NCBI GenBank assembly: GCA_017849455.1
Contig: JAFIGX010000007.1
Span: forward strand, 68,208 to 132,207
Source of the DNA: Pseudobacter sp.
Lineage (GTDB): Bacteria; Bacteroidota; Bacteroidia; Chitinophagales; Chitinophagaceae
Length of the DNA: 64,000 nt
Reading direction: 5' to 3'
Positions within the stretch are counted from its first letter, which is position 1, and each line of letters starts with the position of its first letter. This document shows positions 1 through 9,249 of this stretch, in pieces. The notes beneath the pieces are model-generated. The model did not search any database, was not told the origin of the DNA, and saw only the letters and a list, made by a program, of their open reading frames with translations. The translations under genes were made by a program, and so were the position numbers.

Positions 1-221
1 TATCCAAGTGTCATATTATTTTGGTCGCAGCACTTTTCAAACACTTCCTTTCCTAAGTAATCAAGAATAGATCGCAAATGTTCGAGGTAAGTTTTAATAT
101 CCACCATTACCATATTATCAAGATGCTGCTGCCTGACTGATTTCAGAAAAAGTTCATTTATTACTCTAAGCTGCTTTTCAGATGCCTCAAATAGGAGGTT
201 AATTTGTTCTCTCCTTCTCAT
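1..221 (-). CDS. Hypothetical protein, N-terminal 73 residues, cut by the left window edge
   Basis: An open frame runs leftwards from an ATG at 221 to the window edge with no stop. It begins MRRREQINLLF and looks entirely helical, with many charged residues (Glu, Lys, Arg) and a late Cys-Cys pair. No signal peptide, membrane segment or known motif is visible. It is not recognised as any family. It could equally be a short regulatory or mobile-element protein, given the integrase relic about 470 bases away. The codon pattern is coherent throughout, so a real gene is likely, but its length and function cannot be judged here. Confidence 0.5.
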   Translation of the reverse strand, partial: MRRREQINLLFEASEKQLRVINELFLKSVRQQHLDNMVMVDIKTYLEHLRSILDYLGKEVFEKCCDQNNMTLG

Positions 222-686
222 GAAATTACATTTCAGTATCTAACGTGGTGTATATAAGCTAATTTAACGCCTTTTATAATATGTTGAGCATGAGGAATAA
301 AAATGCCGTTAGGTTTACGGCGACATTCTTACATCATTAAGTAGGAGTCTACAATACATGTTTATACTTAATATTAAAGTGATTGATTTTCAATAAGTCC
401 ATGCTAAAAATGTTCGAAAGTTGTCCCCTTGAGCCCGCAAATAGTCCCAACAGGATCAGAAAGCCACTCTTACAAGAGTGGCTTTTTTATTTAAATCCGC
501 GTCAAATAAGGGTTTTTCAAAAAAAAGCACACCAGATAAAAGCAATCATTAACAAGATAAAAGGGTACCTATTCGGGGACCATGTTCCATAACCGGAATT
601 GGTACCCCCGGTTAACCCTGAAGTGTTGTTGTGAAAGGTTTTAGGCACGAGCGAACAAAGATTCGATCACCTAAAAATTGTGTGTT
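222..686. other. Non-coding stretch between the partial gene and the integrase relic
   Basis: No convincing gene is visible in about 465 bases. A 69-codon frame at 383-592 is open, but it runs through the hairpin terminator at 463-490 and has no protein-like character. The stretch is AT-rich apart from the terminator region. It may hold the ancient attachment site of the integrase element, but no duplicated att core was found. Confidence 0.4.
463..490 (+). terminator. Rho-independent terminator
   Basis: GCCACTCTT at 463-471 pairs perfectly with AAGAGTGGC at 474-482, followed at once by a T-rich run. No gene ending on the + strand just before it was identified. The transcript it terminates may be a lost gene or a small RNA upstream. 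Confidence 0.75.
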
Positions 687-954
687 ATGAAGGTTAATGA
701 AAAACTTTCCCTGCTGGTCATGCTGGAAATATCAAAAAATCTAGGATGGGGAGATGCCCGTTATCATCCGTCTAACGGTATACAGTAATCGAATAAAATT
801 ATCATTGGGTCAGAAAGTAGTCCCTGAGCAATGGAACCAGCAAATGGGAATTGTTATCGGCAATACCAGTGGCATGCGCTGCATTAATGCGGACATTGAA
901 AAAGCGAAAGTAAAGCTGCGACAGCATTACGATCAATTGGCGATACAACTGTGA
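687..954 (+). pseudogene. Tyrosine integrase relic, N-terminal arm-binding domain only, frameshifted
   Basis: The ATG at 687 opens MKVNEKLSLLVMLE, the usual start of Bacteroidota phage-type integrases. From about 745 the homology continues in another frame with DGEMPVIIRLTV and then LGQKVVPEQWNQQ, which matches the arm DNA-binding domain (beta strands followed by the V-P-x-Q-W motif). A stop lies in the second frame at 742-744, so at least one indel separates the two parts. The second frame ends at 954, long before any SAM-like or catalytic (R-H-R-Y) domain. An intact family member has about 400 residues; here about 85 remain. It is inferred to be the decayed end of an integrated element. Confidence 0.75.
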
Positions 955-1103
955 AGCAGATGCTTTTTAGCTTACCACGGAAAAGTTATCACTTTAAAGA
1001 GCGCGTAATTGGTATGAGTGGTTTGCAAAACGGACGCCAAGTCAGTTGTGAGGAAGACCAACTAACACCCGAAGCTATTGATCGATATGTCTACTGGCAA
1101 TAA
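955..1103 (+). other. Unidentified coding-like fragment after the integrase relic
   Basis: A frame through 1014-1103 reads MSGLQNGRQVSCEED and ends DRYVYWQ before a stop. The same frame is open upstream to at least about 950, containing FSLPRKSYHFKERV. The composition looks protein-like, but the family is not recognised and no start with good context is seen. It may be another scrap of the decayed mobile element, or chance. Confidence 0.25.
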
Positions 1104-1431
1104 ACCGTTTTGTTAGCCATGTAATTGACGAAAGTAACGTGATCACCTGATTTTCTAACAATCAATGGTAGTGAAAAAGGGAGGAGCTCAATTTGGAAAT
1201 CACTTTATCTTTTTTCTAAACCACTCTTAGATGGTTTTTTTATGTTCAAAACTTAATGATTATGGTGTAGGTCAAACAAAGGAAATAATAGTAACATATA
1301 ATCTTAATAATTAAACAATATCAGATGGGCAGCATTTGTATTACGCTGAAAAACTGCTCTGTATTTCATATTTTCTCTGTTGCTATTCATTGAGCAGTCG
1401 TACAGTTGGTTTTATTTCAATTGAAGCCTAA
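1104..1431. other. Non-coding stretch with a weak hairpin
   Basis: No gene is supported. AAACCA at 1218-1223 pairs with TGGTTT at 1232-1237 and runs into a T tract, giving a weak 6-bp terminator-like hairpin on the + strand. Otherwise the sequence is AT-rich and featureless up to the sigma-gene promoter. Confidence 0.35.
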
Positions 1432-1461
1432 TTGTTCATCCGACCGGTTTTAATAGTTTTG
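1432..1461 (+). promoter_or_regulatory. Candidate Bacteroidota-type promoter of the ECF sigma gene
   Basis: TTG at 1432-1434 and TAGTTTTG at 1454-1461 are separated by 19 bases. This fits the Bacteroidota housekeeping promoter (TTTG, 19-21 bases, TAnnTTTG). The start codon of the sigma gene lies 20 bases after the -7 element. Confidence 0.5.
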
Positions 1462-1480
1462 CCAAACAACTAATTGTATT

Positions 1481-2041
1481 ATGACCTGGCTGCCAGAAGT
1501 ACATGAAAAAGAAAATGAAAAACAGTTTGAACAATTGTTTTTGCATACCTACCCACTAGTTGTTTCTTATCTCTTGCAAAAATGCGGGCAGCCAGAGATG
1601 GCAGAAGATATTGCGCAGAATATTTACCTGGAACTTTGGAAAAACCAAACTGCGCTTCCGGACTGCGATCAAGAGAAAACTTATTATCTCTATGGTATTG
1701 CCCGGCGTCATTTTCACCGGCATTTGCAACATACCTTGAAAGAGCAAACACAACTGGCTGATTTTTCAGCGGCGAGTGCCACTGCAGCAGACCATCTGTC
1801 TGATATTTTCGAGGAACCTGGACATTGTTTCGCGGCACAGGAGGCCATTATTACCGGAACCCTTCGGGACATGGAACCTGTTAAAGCCCGGTTTTTCCGG
1901 ATGAATAAACAGGACGGATTGACCTATAAGCAGATCGCACAGCAGGAAGGTGTTTCGGTCAAAACAGTCATGCGTCATGTGAACAGTGCCGCTAAAATCC
2001 TGCGTTCTAAACTGACCAGCCTTTTCCAGTTTTTTCTATAG
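1481..2041 (+). CDS. ECF RNA polymerase sigma factor (FecI-like)
   Basis: A 186-residue sigma-70 family protein of the ECF group. Region 2 covers about residues 15-80 (EMAEDIAQNIYLELWKN). Region 4 covers about residues 128-178, with the helix-turn-helix LTYKQIAQQEGVSVKTVMRHV. In this family the sigma factor is held by a FecR-type membrane anti-sigma and released when an outer-membrane TonB receptor signals substrate binding. The FecR gene follows after 91 bases and an STN-domain receptor comes next, so a complete three-part signalling unit is present. Length is normal. The ATG at 1481 is well placed behind the promoter at 1432-1461. Confidence 0.93.
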   Translation: MTWLPEVHEKENEKQFEQLFLHTYPLVVSYLLQKCGQPEMAEDIAQNIYLELWKNQTALPDCDQEKTYYLYGIARRHFHRHLQHTLKEQTQLADFSAASATAADHLSDIFEEPGHCFAAQEAIITGTLRDMEPVKARFFRMNKQDGLTYKQIAQQEGVSVKTVMRHVNSAAKILRSKLTSLFQFFL

Positions 2042-2132
2042 TTCTCCCTTATTCTTTTTAGTAACAATTCCTTAACCTGTCCATCTGTCCTCTTTAGACA
2101 AAAACCCTGCATTTATATAGTAAACAAAGCGT

Positions 2133-3152
2133 TTGGAAAAGGAAGAAATCTGGCGGTTCGTACGTGACCATTACGCAGGAAAGTTGTCCACAGAAAAGCG
2201 GCAGCAACTGTTGGCCTATCTGGAATTGTTGAGTGCTGAAGAACTGGAAGCGCTCTATCCTCTATCGGAATGGGAGGAACTACAGCGCAGCCTTGTTCCT
2301 GATTCCAGTATAGCTGAAGCAGCTTATCAACAGCATAAGCTGCTAAGGAAAGCCGAAAAAAAGGGAAGGCAAGGTCCATTTTTTTATTCTACTCGTTTTT
2401 GGGTTCGGGCTGCCTGTATCATAGGTATAGTAAGCCTGGGTGGCTATTTAATCATCCGTGTTACAGGGATTAAAGGTCCAAAAGGCAATAGCCAGCAAGT
2501 GACCCAGCTATACAAAACCGTTGTTGTGCCGGAAGGGCGACAGGTAGCGGTATCACTGCCGGATGGCAGCCAGATGATGGTGGGGGGTGGGAGTCGCCTG
2601 CGGGTGCCGGAAGCATTCACGGGGCAGCAGCGGGAAATTTTCCTGGAGGGCGGACAGGCTTTTTTCAAGGTAGCCAGGGATATCAAGCGGCCATTTATCA
2701 TCCATACAACAAAACTAGACATACAGGTGCTAGGTACTTCTTTCAGCATCCGGGATTATCCTGATGAAGCCAAAGGTTCGGTTATTGTACGTACCGGTAA
2801 GGTGGCCGTTAGCCCATCCTTGAAAAAAGACAGTGCCGTTTACCTGTTACCCGGTGAGCAGGTCGAATTAAATAAGGCGGAGGGTCAGCTTTTGCAATCC
2901 GTGGCTGATACCCTGACGGCATTTGGATGGATGAACCGGCAGTATATTTTCAGGAGCCGGACGTTTAAGGAAATCACGCAGGTGCTCAGTCATGATTACG
3001 GGGTGCGATTTGTGATAAGCAGCGAAGAACTGGCCAAGCGGAAAATATCAGCCAGTTTCCGGCAGCAAACCATCGAAGAAATTGTGGCGCAACTATCCGT
3101 GATCAGTGCATTGGATTATACGATTGAAGCTAAAACGATAACAATCAGATAA
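2133..3152 (+). CDS. FecR-type anti-sigma factor / signal transducer
   Basis: A 339-residue inner-membrane protein. The cytoplasmic N-terminal part (residues 1-85) would bind the sigma factor encoded upstream. One membrane segment lies near residues 89-109 (CIIGIVSLGGYLII). The periplasmic FecR domain spans roughly 125-230 (VVVPEGRQVAVSLPDGSQ), and a DUF4974-like C-terminal domain spans about 265-339, ending in ALDYTIEAKTITIR. The frame has a stop at 2121, so the only early start is a TTG at 2133; there is no ATG before the conserved N-terminal region. It passes the signal from the receptor's STN domain to the sigma factor. Confidence 0.9.
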   Translation: MEKEEIWRFVRDHYAGKLSTEKRQQLLAYLELLSAEELEALYPLSEWEELQRSLVPDSSIAEAAYQQHKLLRKAEKKGRQGPFFYSTRFWVRAACIIGIVSLGGYLIIRVTGIKGPKGNSQQVTQLYKTVVVPEGRQVAVSLPDGSQMMVGGGSRLRVPEAFTGQQREIFLEGGQAFFKVARDIKRPFIIHTTKLDIQVLGTSFSIRDYPDEAKGSVIVRTGKVAVSPSLKKDSAVYLLPGEQVELNKAEGQLLQSVADTLTAFGWMNRQYIFRSRTFKEITQVLSHDYGVRFVISSEELAKRKISASFRQQTIEEIVAQLSVISALDYTIEAKTITIR

Positions 3153-3160
3153 AACAAAAA

Positions 3161-3180
3161 CACCCTGCGGGAACAGGGTG
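3161..3180 (+). promoter_or_regulatory. Stem-loop between fecR and the TonB receptor gene
   Basis: CACCCTG at 3161-3167 pairs with CAGGGTG at 3174-3180 around a six-base loop. No T-run follows, so it is not a classical terminator. It sits eight bases after the fecR stop and 33 bases before the preferred receptor start, so it may act in mRNA processing, stability or partial read-through. Confidence 0.45.
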
Positions 3181-3213
3181 CGTGCAAAGACAAGACTAAA
3201 TATATCTATTGCA

Positions 3214-6200
3214 ATGAACAAATGTACAAAAACGCGGGACATGATCCGCAGGGCATTTTTTGCCCTAACGAGAACCAAGCTGACCGGCTTATGGATGCTT
3301 TTCTTTCTGCTTTTTGGCGCTTCTGCACTACGGGCTACTGCACAGCAGACAGATTCTACGTTTAACCTGGTTGTTGAGCGACAATCATTGAAATCGGTAT
3401 TGTTGCTGATTGAGACAAAGGGGAAAGTATTTATTAACTACGACGAATCGCAGATAAATGTTTCTGTGCCGGTATCGGTCAATCTAAGGCGTGTCACTGT
3501 GGTGCAGGCGCTGCAGGCCGTGCTTCGCTATACAGGCTATTCGTTTATTAAACAAAATAATACTTTCCTTGTCGTCCGTCGCAAGGCTACTGCAGAGGGA
3601 AAAACAGAAAGAGAAACTGGTAGCTATACCCTAAAAGGCCGCATCGTTGATTTTGAAACCTCCACTCCCTTGCCCGGCGCTTCCATAAAACTGGCAGGTA
3701 CCGGTAAAGCGGTCATCAGTGATGAAAAAGCTTATTATGTGCTGACAGGTATAAAACCTGGCGAGTATAAGCTAACGGTAACTTACACCGGGTACTCACC
3801 TTTCAGCGAACTGGTTAAAATAAATGGTAACGAAACCTTTGATATCCGGATGCAGGTGGCGGGGGCTAACTTGGGGGAAGTGGTGATCACCAGTGCAGGG
3901 CGGAAAGTAAAGAATGTAACCCATACTACAGACCGTGAACTGGTAAACGAGATTCGGAATGCCAACAGCGTGACAACAGGTATTTCCAGCGAGCAGATCA
4001 ACAAAATGCCCGACCGCAATGCCGCTCAGGTGATCCAGCGCAGCGCAAGTATCACAATAAAAGATGATAAGTTTCCTATTATTCGGGGAATGGATACACG
4101 CTACAATGTTATTTATCTCAACGATAATATCGCGCCCTCAACAGAACTCTACACCCGCGCTTTTGCACTTGATCTCATTCCAAGCCGTATTATCGACCGT
4201 ATATTGGTGCATAAATCTCCTTCACCTGAGATTTATGGAGATATGAGCGGCGGCGCGATTAAACTATACACCAAAGATGCCAAACAGGTGAAACATTTCG
4301 ATATCGAGGTGGTTGCAAGCGACAGAGTGGGCACCAGCTTTAAGCCATTGCTTACTTATGCAGGGGGGAAAACCGACTATCTCGGTTTCGATGATGGCAC
4401 TCGCCGACTGCCTACGGGGGTACCAAAATTCGGTGAGTTGCACAAAGCAATGCTTACACAGCGGCAATATGTACAGGCTTTTTCACCCGTATTGCAATAT
4501 GGATATAAGACCGCTCTGCCCGACCTGCAATTGACACTTACCGGTTACAATTCTTTCAAAATAGGCAGGCGCAGGTTATCCACTCTTACGGCATTGAACT
4601 ATCGTTACGAAACGCAGCGGAATGATATTCAAACTCAAACAGGCAATACGGGATCAGGCGGCGGTTCTAGCAATAGTAAAAGCGGGTATGAAGATCAGAA
4701 CATCGAGAATGTGCAGGTGAATTTGTTACAAAATTTCAGCATGCAGCTCAGGGATTCTAGCAGGATCTATTTTCGTAATTTCTTGTTAGAAGATGCTTCC
4801 AAGTTGGTGATAGTGCGGCTTTCACATGACAATATTCTTCCGCCGGTCATTTATAACGGTGCGCAACGCAAAAACAATATCCTCTCCTTCAGCCAGCGGT
4901 TTTTGTATGCAGGTAATGTAGGAGGTATGCATTGGCTGCAACACGGGAAACAAAATCTCAAATGGAACCTGGGCTACACTTATAGCCATCAGGATATTCC
5001 TGACCAGCGTATTATCCGCTTGCAAAATTGGTTCTCTGTAATTTACCCGTATCCATTTACCCTACCTTCCGGAGTCGCTAAGGCAGCAGAAGGGACCGGA
5101 TTGGCATGGGAATCGTATTATCGAGGGCAGGCTTCCCAGACTGAAGTGGACTATCAGCCTATTTATGGTGCTATCACCCGGTTATGGATAAGGAATACAG
5201 AAGGTGTATACAATGCTACTGCCGACTACGATCTTCGGTTGCATCGCGGCCTTGTGCTAAAAGCAGGCATGTTCCAGCAATGGAAGGAAAGAAAAGTATA
5301 CCGCAAGCAGTTTAAGGTCAACGATGGGCAGGAAACGCTGAGAGATTATCAGGCCGGATACTACAGTTATGCCGACCGCAGTAAGATAGCTTTTAAGGAG
5401 CAGGACCTCGGCAAACTATGGAGCACCGATTACCTGCGTGACGATGGCACCGCCCTTAAAGTATACGACAATACACAAACGCAGGACAGTTACGTGGCTA
5501 CTGAACAATTGAATGCGGGTTACCTGGCATTTCTGGCACAACCGGGCAATAGCGGATTGCATATTTATGCAGGGCTGCGTGTAGAGTACAACAGACAAAA
5601 GCTTGCTGCTGCTCCCGGTGATGCTAGTGGCACAACCCCTATTCTGGTGAACCGGCCTGGCTGGTCCTGGCTGCCATCCATCAACATCAGTTATCATTCC
5701 ACGGGAAATTGGGTGATAAGGGCTGCTTATGGACGCAGTATAAACCGACCTGAATTTAGGGAGATAAGTCCTTTTAGTAACCTGGATTTTCTTTCCAATG
5801 AAATCATAACAGGAAATCCCCGGCTGGTGAGCGCCAGGCTGAATAATTATGATGTACGCGCAGAATGGTATCCCAGGGGCGCCCGGCAGGATGAAATAAT
5901 CACCGTGGGTGGTTTTTATAAAACACTCGACCAACCTATTGAGCGTATACGTAAAGAGGTGACGAAGGAAGAAGTTCTGACGGGAATCACTTTTCAAAAT
6001 GCAGACAAGGGTAAACTAAATGGTGTTGAAGCGGAGATACGGAAAAGCCTGGATTTTATTCCGGGAGCTTTTTTCCGCAACCTGTATATCATAGCCAATG
6101 GAGCCCTGATACACAGTTCGGTCGCCATACCCGATACGGTAAACCTGGGCAGCTATAGAAGCACCGGCTATAGCCGCCCCTTACAAGGACAGGCGCCTTA

Positions 6201-6603
6201 TACTGCAAACGCGGGATTGTTTTACGATAATGCAGGTACTGGCACGAAGGTATCTGTTTCATACAATATAGCCGGGACACGCATTTATGCAGCAGGTGTA
6301 TATGAACCTTTCGGTGGAGGAATTGACTCTACCTATAGTAATAGTATCTACCGGGGGAGTATCCTGGAATTACCCCGCCACCTTGTTGATCTGAGTGTCA
6401 GCCAGCGTATTATTCGCTCCTTACAGGTAAAGATAAGTATTCAGAACTTGCTGAACGAAGCAGTGACCTATGCGGAGGACAACAATTTCAATTACAAATA
6501 TGACAGAGAGTACAGGCAAGGAACAGTATATAAAGGCGATAATATATTCCGTAGATATTATCCCAACAAATACATACGGGTAATATTCACCTATTCATTT
6601 TAA
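3214..6603 (+). CDS. TonB-dependent outer-membrane receptor with STN signalling domain
   Basis: An ATG at 3214 is preferred to a GTG at 3178 because the GTG lies inside a stem-loop; this gives 1129 residues. After a signal sequence (residues about 27-45, ending ATAQQ) comes the STN domain (about 48-125), which touches FecR in the periplasm. A carboxypeptidase-like beta domain follows (about 130-215, GRIVDFETSTPLPGASIKL), with a TonB-box-like stretch LGEVVITSAG. The plug domain (about 235-370) contains IRGMDTRYN. A 22-strand barrel ends in Phe. A Gly/Ser-rich loop lies near residue 495. It lacks SusC signatures and no SusD gene follows, so it resembles FecA-like receptors. The ligand is unknown; two lipoproteins of the same operon are probable partners. 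Confidence 0.9.
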   Translation: MNKCTKTRDMIRRAFFALTRTKLTGLWMLFFLLFGASALRATAQQTDSTFNLVVERQSLKSVLLLIETKGKVFINYDESQINVSVPVSVNLRRVTVVQALQAVLRYTGYSFIKQNNTFLVVRRKATAEGKTERETGSYTLKGRIVDFETSTPLPGASIKLAGTGKAVISDEKAYYVLTGIKPGEYKLTVTYTGYSPFSELVKINGNETFDIRMQVAGANLGEVVITSAGRKVKNVTHTTDRELVNEIRNANSVTTGISSEQINKMPDRNAAQVIQRSASITIKDDKFPIIRGMDTRYNVIYLNDNIAPSTELYTRAFALDLIPSRIIDRILVHKSPSPEIYGDMSGGAIKLYTKDAKQVKHFDIEVVASDRVGTSFKPLLTYAGGKTDYLGFDDGTRRLPTGVPKFGELHKAMLTQRQYVQAFSPVLQYGYKTALPDLQLTLTGYNSFKIGRRRLSTLTALNYRYETQRNDIQTQTGNTGSGGGSSNSKSGYEDQNIENVQVNLLQNFSMQLRDSSRIYFRNFLLEDASKLVIVRLSHDNILPPVIYNGAQRKNNILSFSQRFLYAGNVGGMHWLQHGKQNLKWNLGYTYSHQDIPDQRIIRLQNWFSVIYPYPFTLPSGVAKAAEGTGLAWESYYRGQASQTEVDYQPIYGAITRLWIRNTEGVYNATADYDLRLHRGLVLKAGMFQQWKERKVYRKQFKVNDGQETLRDYQAGYYSYADRSKIAFKEQDLGKLWSTDYLRDDGTALKVYDNTQTQDSYVATEQLNAGYLAFLAQPGNSGLHIYAGLRVEYNRQKLAAAPGDASGTTPILVNRPGWSWLPSINISYHSTGNWVIRAAYGRSINRPEFREISPFSNLDFLSNEIITGNPRLVSARLNNYDVRAEWYPRGARQDEIITVGGFYKTLDQPIERIRKEVTKEEVLTGITFQNADKGKLNGVEAEIRKSLDFIPGAFFRNLYIIANGALIHSSVAIPDTVNLGSYRSTGYSRPLQGQAPYTANAGLFYDNAGTGTKVSVSYNIAGTRIYAAGVYEPFGGGIDSTYSNSIYRGSILELPRHLVDLSVSQRIIRSLQVKISIQNLLNEAVTYAEDNNFNYKYDREYRQGTVYKGDNIFRRYYPNKYIRVIFTYSF

Positions 6604-6627
6604 ATAATCTCATAAACAACTACCAAT

Positions 6628-8370
6628 ATGAATTTGATCAACAGGAGGGTGATGTTTTTTTTGACAGGCGTATCTGTTGCATTAGGAATAGCTTCCTGTA
6701 AAAAGACAGACAATCATTATGAGAAACTGATCAATACGCCGGAAATATATACCAGGCTGGGGTTAGATTACAGCCGCCTGGCCAATGGTATACCACGGCA
6801 GTATCATATAGGCGATACATTACAGATCAACGGAAGATTTAATGCAGCCGTATCCCAGGTAAGCGTACAGATAGGAGGCCTGAGTGCGGCAGTTATAAGC
6901 ATAGATAAAAAGGACAGTATAGCGAATGTAGACAACGTATCTTATTACTCGTCTATGGAAACCATCCGTATAGCGCTGACAGGTGACATGGGTACCGGTC
7001 GCTTGGCCGTGAGCGTGAATTGCCGGGAAGTCGCACTGGAAGGGCCGCTACTCTACCTATTGCCCAAAGGTAGCCCACCACCCATTACCGATACACTGGT
7101 TTGGCGGCAGTTGTTAAATTTCAAGGCGTATGGAAGTGTAACTACCAATGAAGCGCTCACCGACTCCTTCTTTACCAACCCGGTATTTTATCCCTCCATG
7201 TCGGGTACAGGCAATATCTTTTTCAGCGTTAAAAGTAAGATCCAATTATTGCACCCCAACAGGACTATTGATCAAGTGGTAGACCTGCAGGGACGTAGCG
7301 ATGCGTATGGCGCTTTCAGTATCGTAAAGATGTATAACGGGGCTGTAGACCCGCAGGATCATAACCTGTATTTTTCCGCTCTTACCAGCGATCAGTTCCA
7401 TACACCCGGTACACCGGGTAGTGTGCCGGATGCAGACAGCAACTGGATATTTCGTATTTGCAAGTTGGATCTGCAAACCCATCAATTGCGGGTGATCAAC
7501 CGGACCATTGTCCCGATTTATCGGGGAAAGCTGGCGGCAATAGGTTCCAGCAACCAAATACAAGCTTTTTTCACCGGCCAGGGAGAGGTCTCCCAGGTAA
7601 ACATGCTGCCCTTTGCAAAAACCTGGGTCGATAATGCCGGCAATATTTTTTTTATCCCTATTGGTTTTTCTAATTCGGATTTTGATGTCACGGGTAAAGT
7701 TAAATACTATCCACGTTTATACAACACTGTCTATACCATTTCCTGGTCGAGCTTTTTTGGAAAAATTACGCCGGACGGACAAGTGCAATACCTGATGAGG
7801 TCCCGGTTAGACTGGCCGGGAAATGGTGTGATACGGAATGCTGTATTATCTTTGGATCCGTTGAAGGACATTATGTTCACAGCTTCCAATGTCGGCGGTA
7901 GAATACAGATTCTTGAATATGATCTCAATAGCCGTAGCTTGGTAGATAAGCTGTTTCCTACTACGGATGGTGCAGGGGCAACAGGTCCGTTCAGCCTGTT
8001 GGATCCTATTACGCCTGCCTCCAGCGGCGCCATTAATTATTCGGGTTATGGCGGTGACCCCGGCCGCTATATGCCTTTGCCCGGCAACAGTAAAGGCTTC
8101 CTGTACGATCTGCAGAATATTGTCTATAATTTTTCTACCCACCAGGCATATAAATACGCCCCTGTCATTGTAGATAGCATAATGTACCTGGCACCACCAG
8201 GGACAAGCTATGATATTCTTGAGTCCAGGCGGCAAGATCTACCTTCGACTATCTTGAACTTTGACAGTGAAGGTAACATTTATAAGCTGGCCCCTTTTTA
8301 TATCTATATCGGAGGCGGATTATTCAATGTCTACTATGATGTGCGTCGCACATATATCTTAAAACACTAA
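6628..8370 (+). CDS. Lipoprotein of unknown function with IPT/TIG-like and propeller-like parts
   Basis: A 580-residue protein starting 24 bases after the receptor gene. The N-terminus has a lipoprotein signal (VALGIASCKK, acylated Cys near residue 24). Residues about 55-145 look like an immunoglobulin-type IPT/TIG domain (GDTLQINGRF, RLAVSVNCREVALEGP). The rest has spaced strands such as GNIFFSVKSK, HNLYFSALTSD and GNIFFIPIGF, and it may form a beta-propeller. It is likely anchored to the outer membrane and works with the receptor, in the position SusD takes in Sus loci, though it has no SusD helical repeats. No enzyme motif was seen. The family name is uncertain; the operon placement is secure. 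Confidence 0.7.
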   Translation: MNLINRRVMFFLTGVSVALGIASCKKTDNHYEKLINTPEIYTRLGLDYSRLANGIPRQYHIGDTLQINGRFNAAVSQVSVQIGGLSAAVISIDKKDSIANVDNVSYYSSMETIRIALTGDMGTGRLAVSVNCREVALEGPLLYLLPKGSPPPITDTLVWRQLLNFKAYGSVTTNEALTDSFFTNPVFYPSMSGTGNIFFSVKSKIQLLHPNRTIDQVVDLQGRSDAYGAFSIVKMYNGAVDPQDHNLYFSALTSDQFHTPGTPGSVPDADSNWIFRICKLDLQTHQLRVINRTIVPIYRGKLAAIGSSNQIQAFFTGQGEVSQVNMLPFAKTWVDNAGNIFFIPIGFSNSDFDVTGKVKYYPRLYNTVYTISWSSFFGKITPDGQVQYLMRSRLDWPGNGVIRNAVLSLDPLKDIMFTASNVGGRIQILEYDLNSRSLVDKLFPTTDGAGATGPFSLLDPITPASSGAINYSGYGGDPGRYMPLPGNSKGFLYDLQNIVYNFSTHQAYKYAPVIVDSIMYLAPPGTSYDILESRRQDLPSTILNFDSEGNIYKLAPFYIYIGGGLFNVYYDVRRTYILKH

Positions 8371-8382
8371 ATATTATTGCTG

Positions 8383-9249
8383 ATGAATCCGTTGATTAAT
8401 AAATATGCGGTCATTGTACTTATGGCCGTCTTGTTTTCCTGTACAAAGAACGGGCATTCCATTAGTTATTCTGATGCTGCTTCCATTAATATCTTCAATG
8501 CATCGCATGTGTATGATTCCATGTATAAGCAGCGGATGGTATGGTTTTCCGGATACGACACTGCCTCTGGATTGAAGATGCTGTTTACTCAACATGACAT
8601 TGAGATTCCCGGCAACGGGCAGTTAGAGGCTATACGCATTGACCATCCCATGCAGTTTTATGATTTTAATGCTGGTCGCCAGCAGGTAAAGTTCAGCGAT
8701 ACAGGGATGGTTACCGTAGCAGATACTTCGCTGGATTTTTCTTCCGGAAGCTACAATGGTATCTACCTGGCAGAAGATACGACGCGTATCGATGCTTTCA
8801 CCAGGAGCGGTCGATTCAAAATATTCAAATTCACAGAAGAAAGGACTAATACGACGGGCAAGGTAAGAGTACGATACATTGATCTTGTGCCGGATATCGA
8901 TACGCTCAATGGATATATATTTACGCCGACTGTTGCTAAATTTACCAGTGAAGCTACTCCTAATGCACTTGTATATGGTGAGGCCAGCCGCTATTATGAT
9001 CTCGATACGGCTGGCTTGGTTATTAGTGGAAACATATTACTACGCCTGTTTCCTAAAAAAGATACACTTAATTATAATGTGCAGATTCCTATACCTGCAA
9101 CCCCGGGACGCACCTACACGGTGCTGGTATTCGGTAATGCTTCTTACTGGCCATGCCGTTTTTCTATAAAGCAACCTGATGGCAGTGTCACGCAAAAGTC
9201 AATCAATTATCCGCCGAATATTAAAGGGTATGTACGGACAGTTTATTAG
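8383..9249 (+). CDS. Lipoprotein of unknown function, last gene of the receptor operon
   Basis: A 288-residue protein. ATG 8383 is preferred to an in-frame TTG two codons earlier. The signal ends in AVLFSCTK, a lipobox with Cys near residue 20. The segments ASINIFNAS and KVRVRYIDLVPD recall the strand pattern of DUF4397-type beta-sandwich lipoproteins, but the match is weak. The gene is 12 bases downstream of the previous lipoprotein, so co-translation is expected. Together with 6628-8370 it forms a lipoprotein pair behind a FecA-like receptor. The role is unknown; surface binding of the same ligand is an inference. Confidence 0.6.
   Translation: MNPLINKYAVIVLMAVLFSCTKNGHSISYSDAASINIFNASHVYDSMYKQRMVWFSGYDTASGLKMLFTQHDIEIPGNGQLEAIRIDHPMQFYDFNAGRQQVKFSDTGMVTVADTSLDFSSGSYNGIYLAEDTTRIDAFTRSGRFKIFKFTEERTNTTGKVRVRYIDLVPDIDTLNGYIFTPTVAKFTSEATPNALVYGEASRYYDLDTAGLVISGNILLRLFPKKDTLNYNVQIPIPATPGRTYTVLVFGNASYWPCRFSIKQPDGSVTQKSINYPPNIKGYVRTVY

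Noticed and set aside
463..482. Possible tRNA 3' end or att site next to the terminator
   Set aside because: No cloverleaf could be drawn from 380-462, so only the terminator is reported.
3178..3213. GTG start giving the first TonB receptor 12 extra residues
   Set aside because: The GTG lies inside the stem-loop at 3161-3180; ATG 3214 has an ordinary context.
5416..5997. 193-codon frame opposite the first TonB receptor
   Set aside because: It is antisense to the barrel region and shows no coherent hydrophobic or motif pattern.
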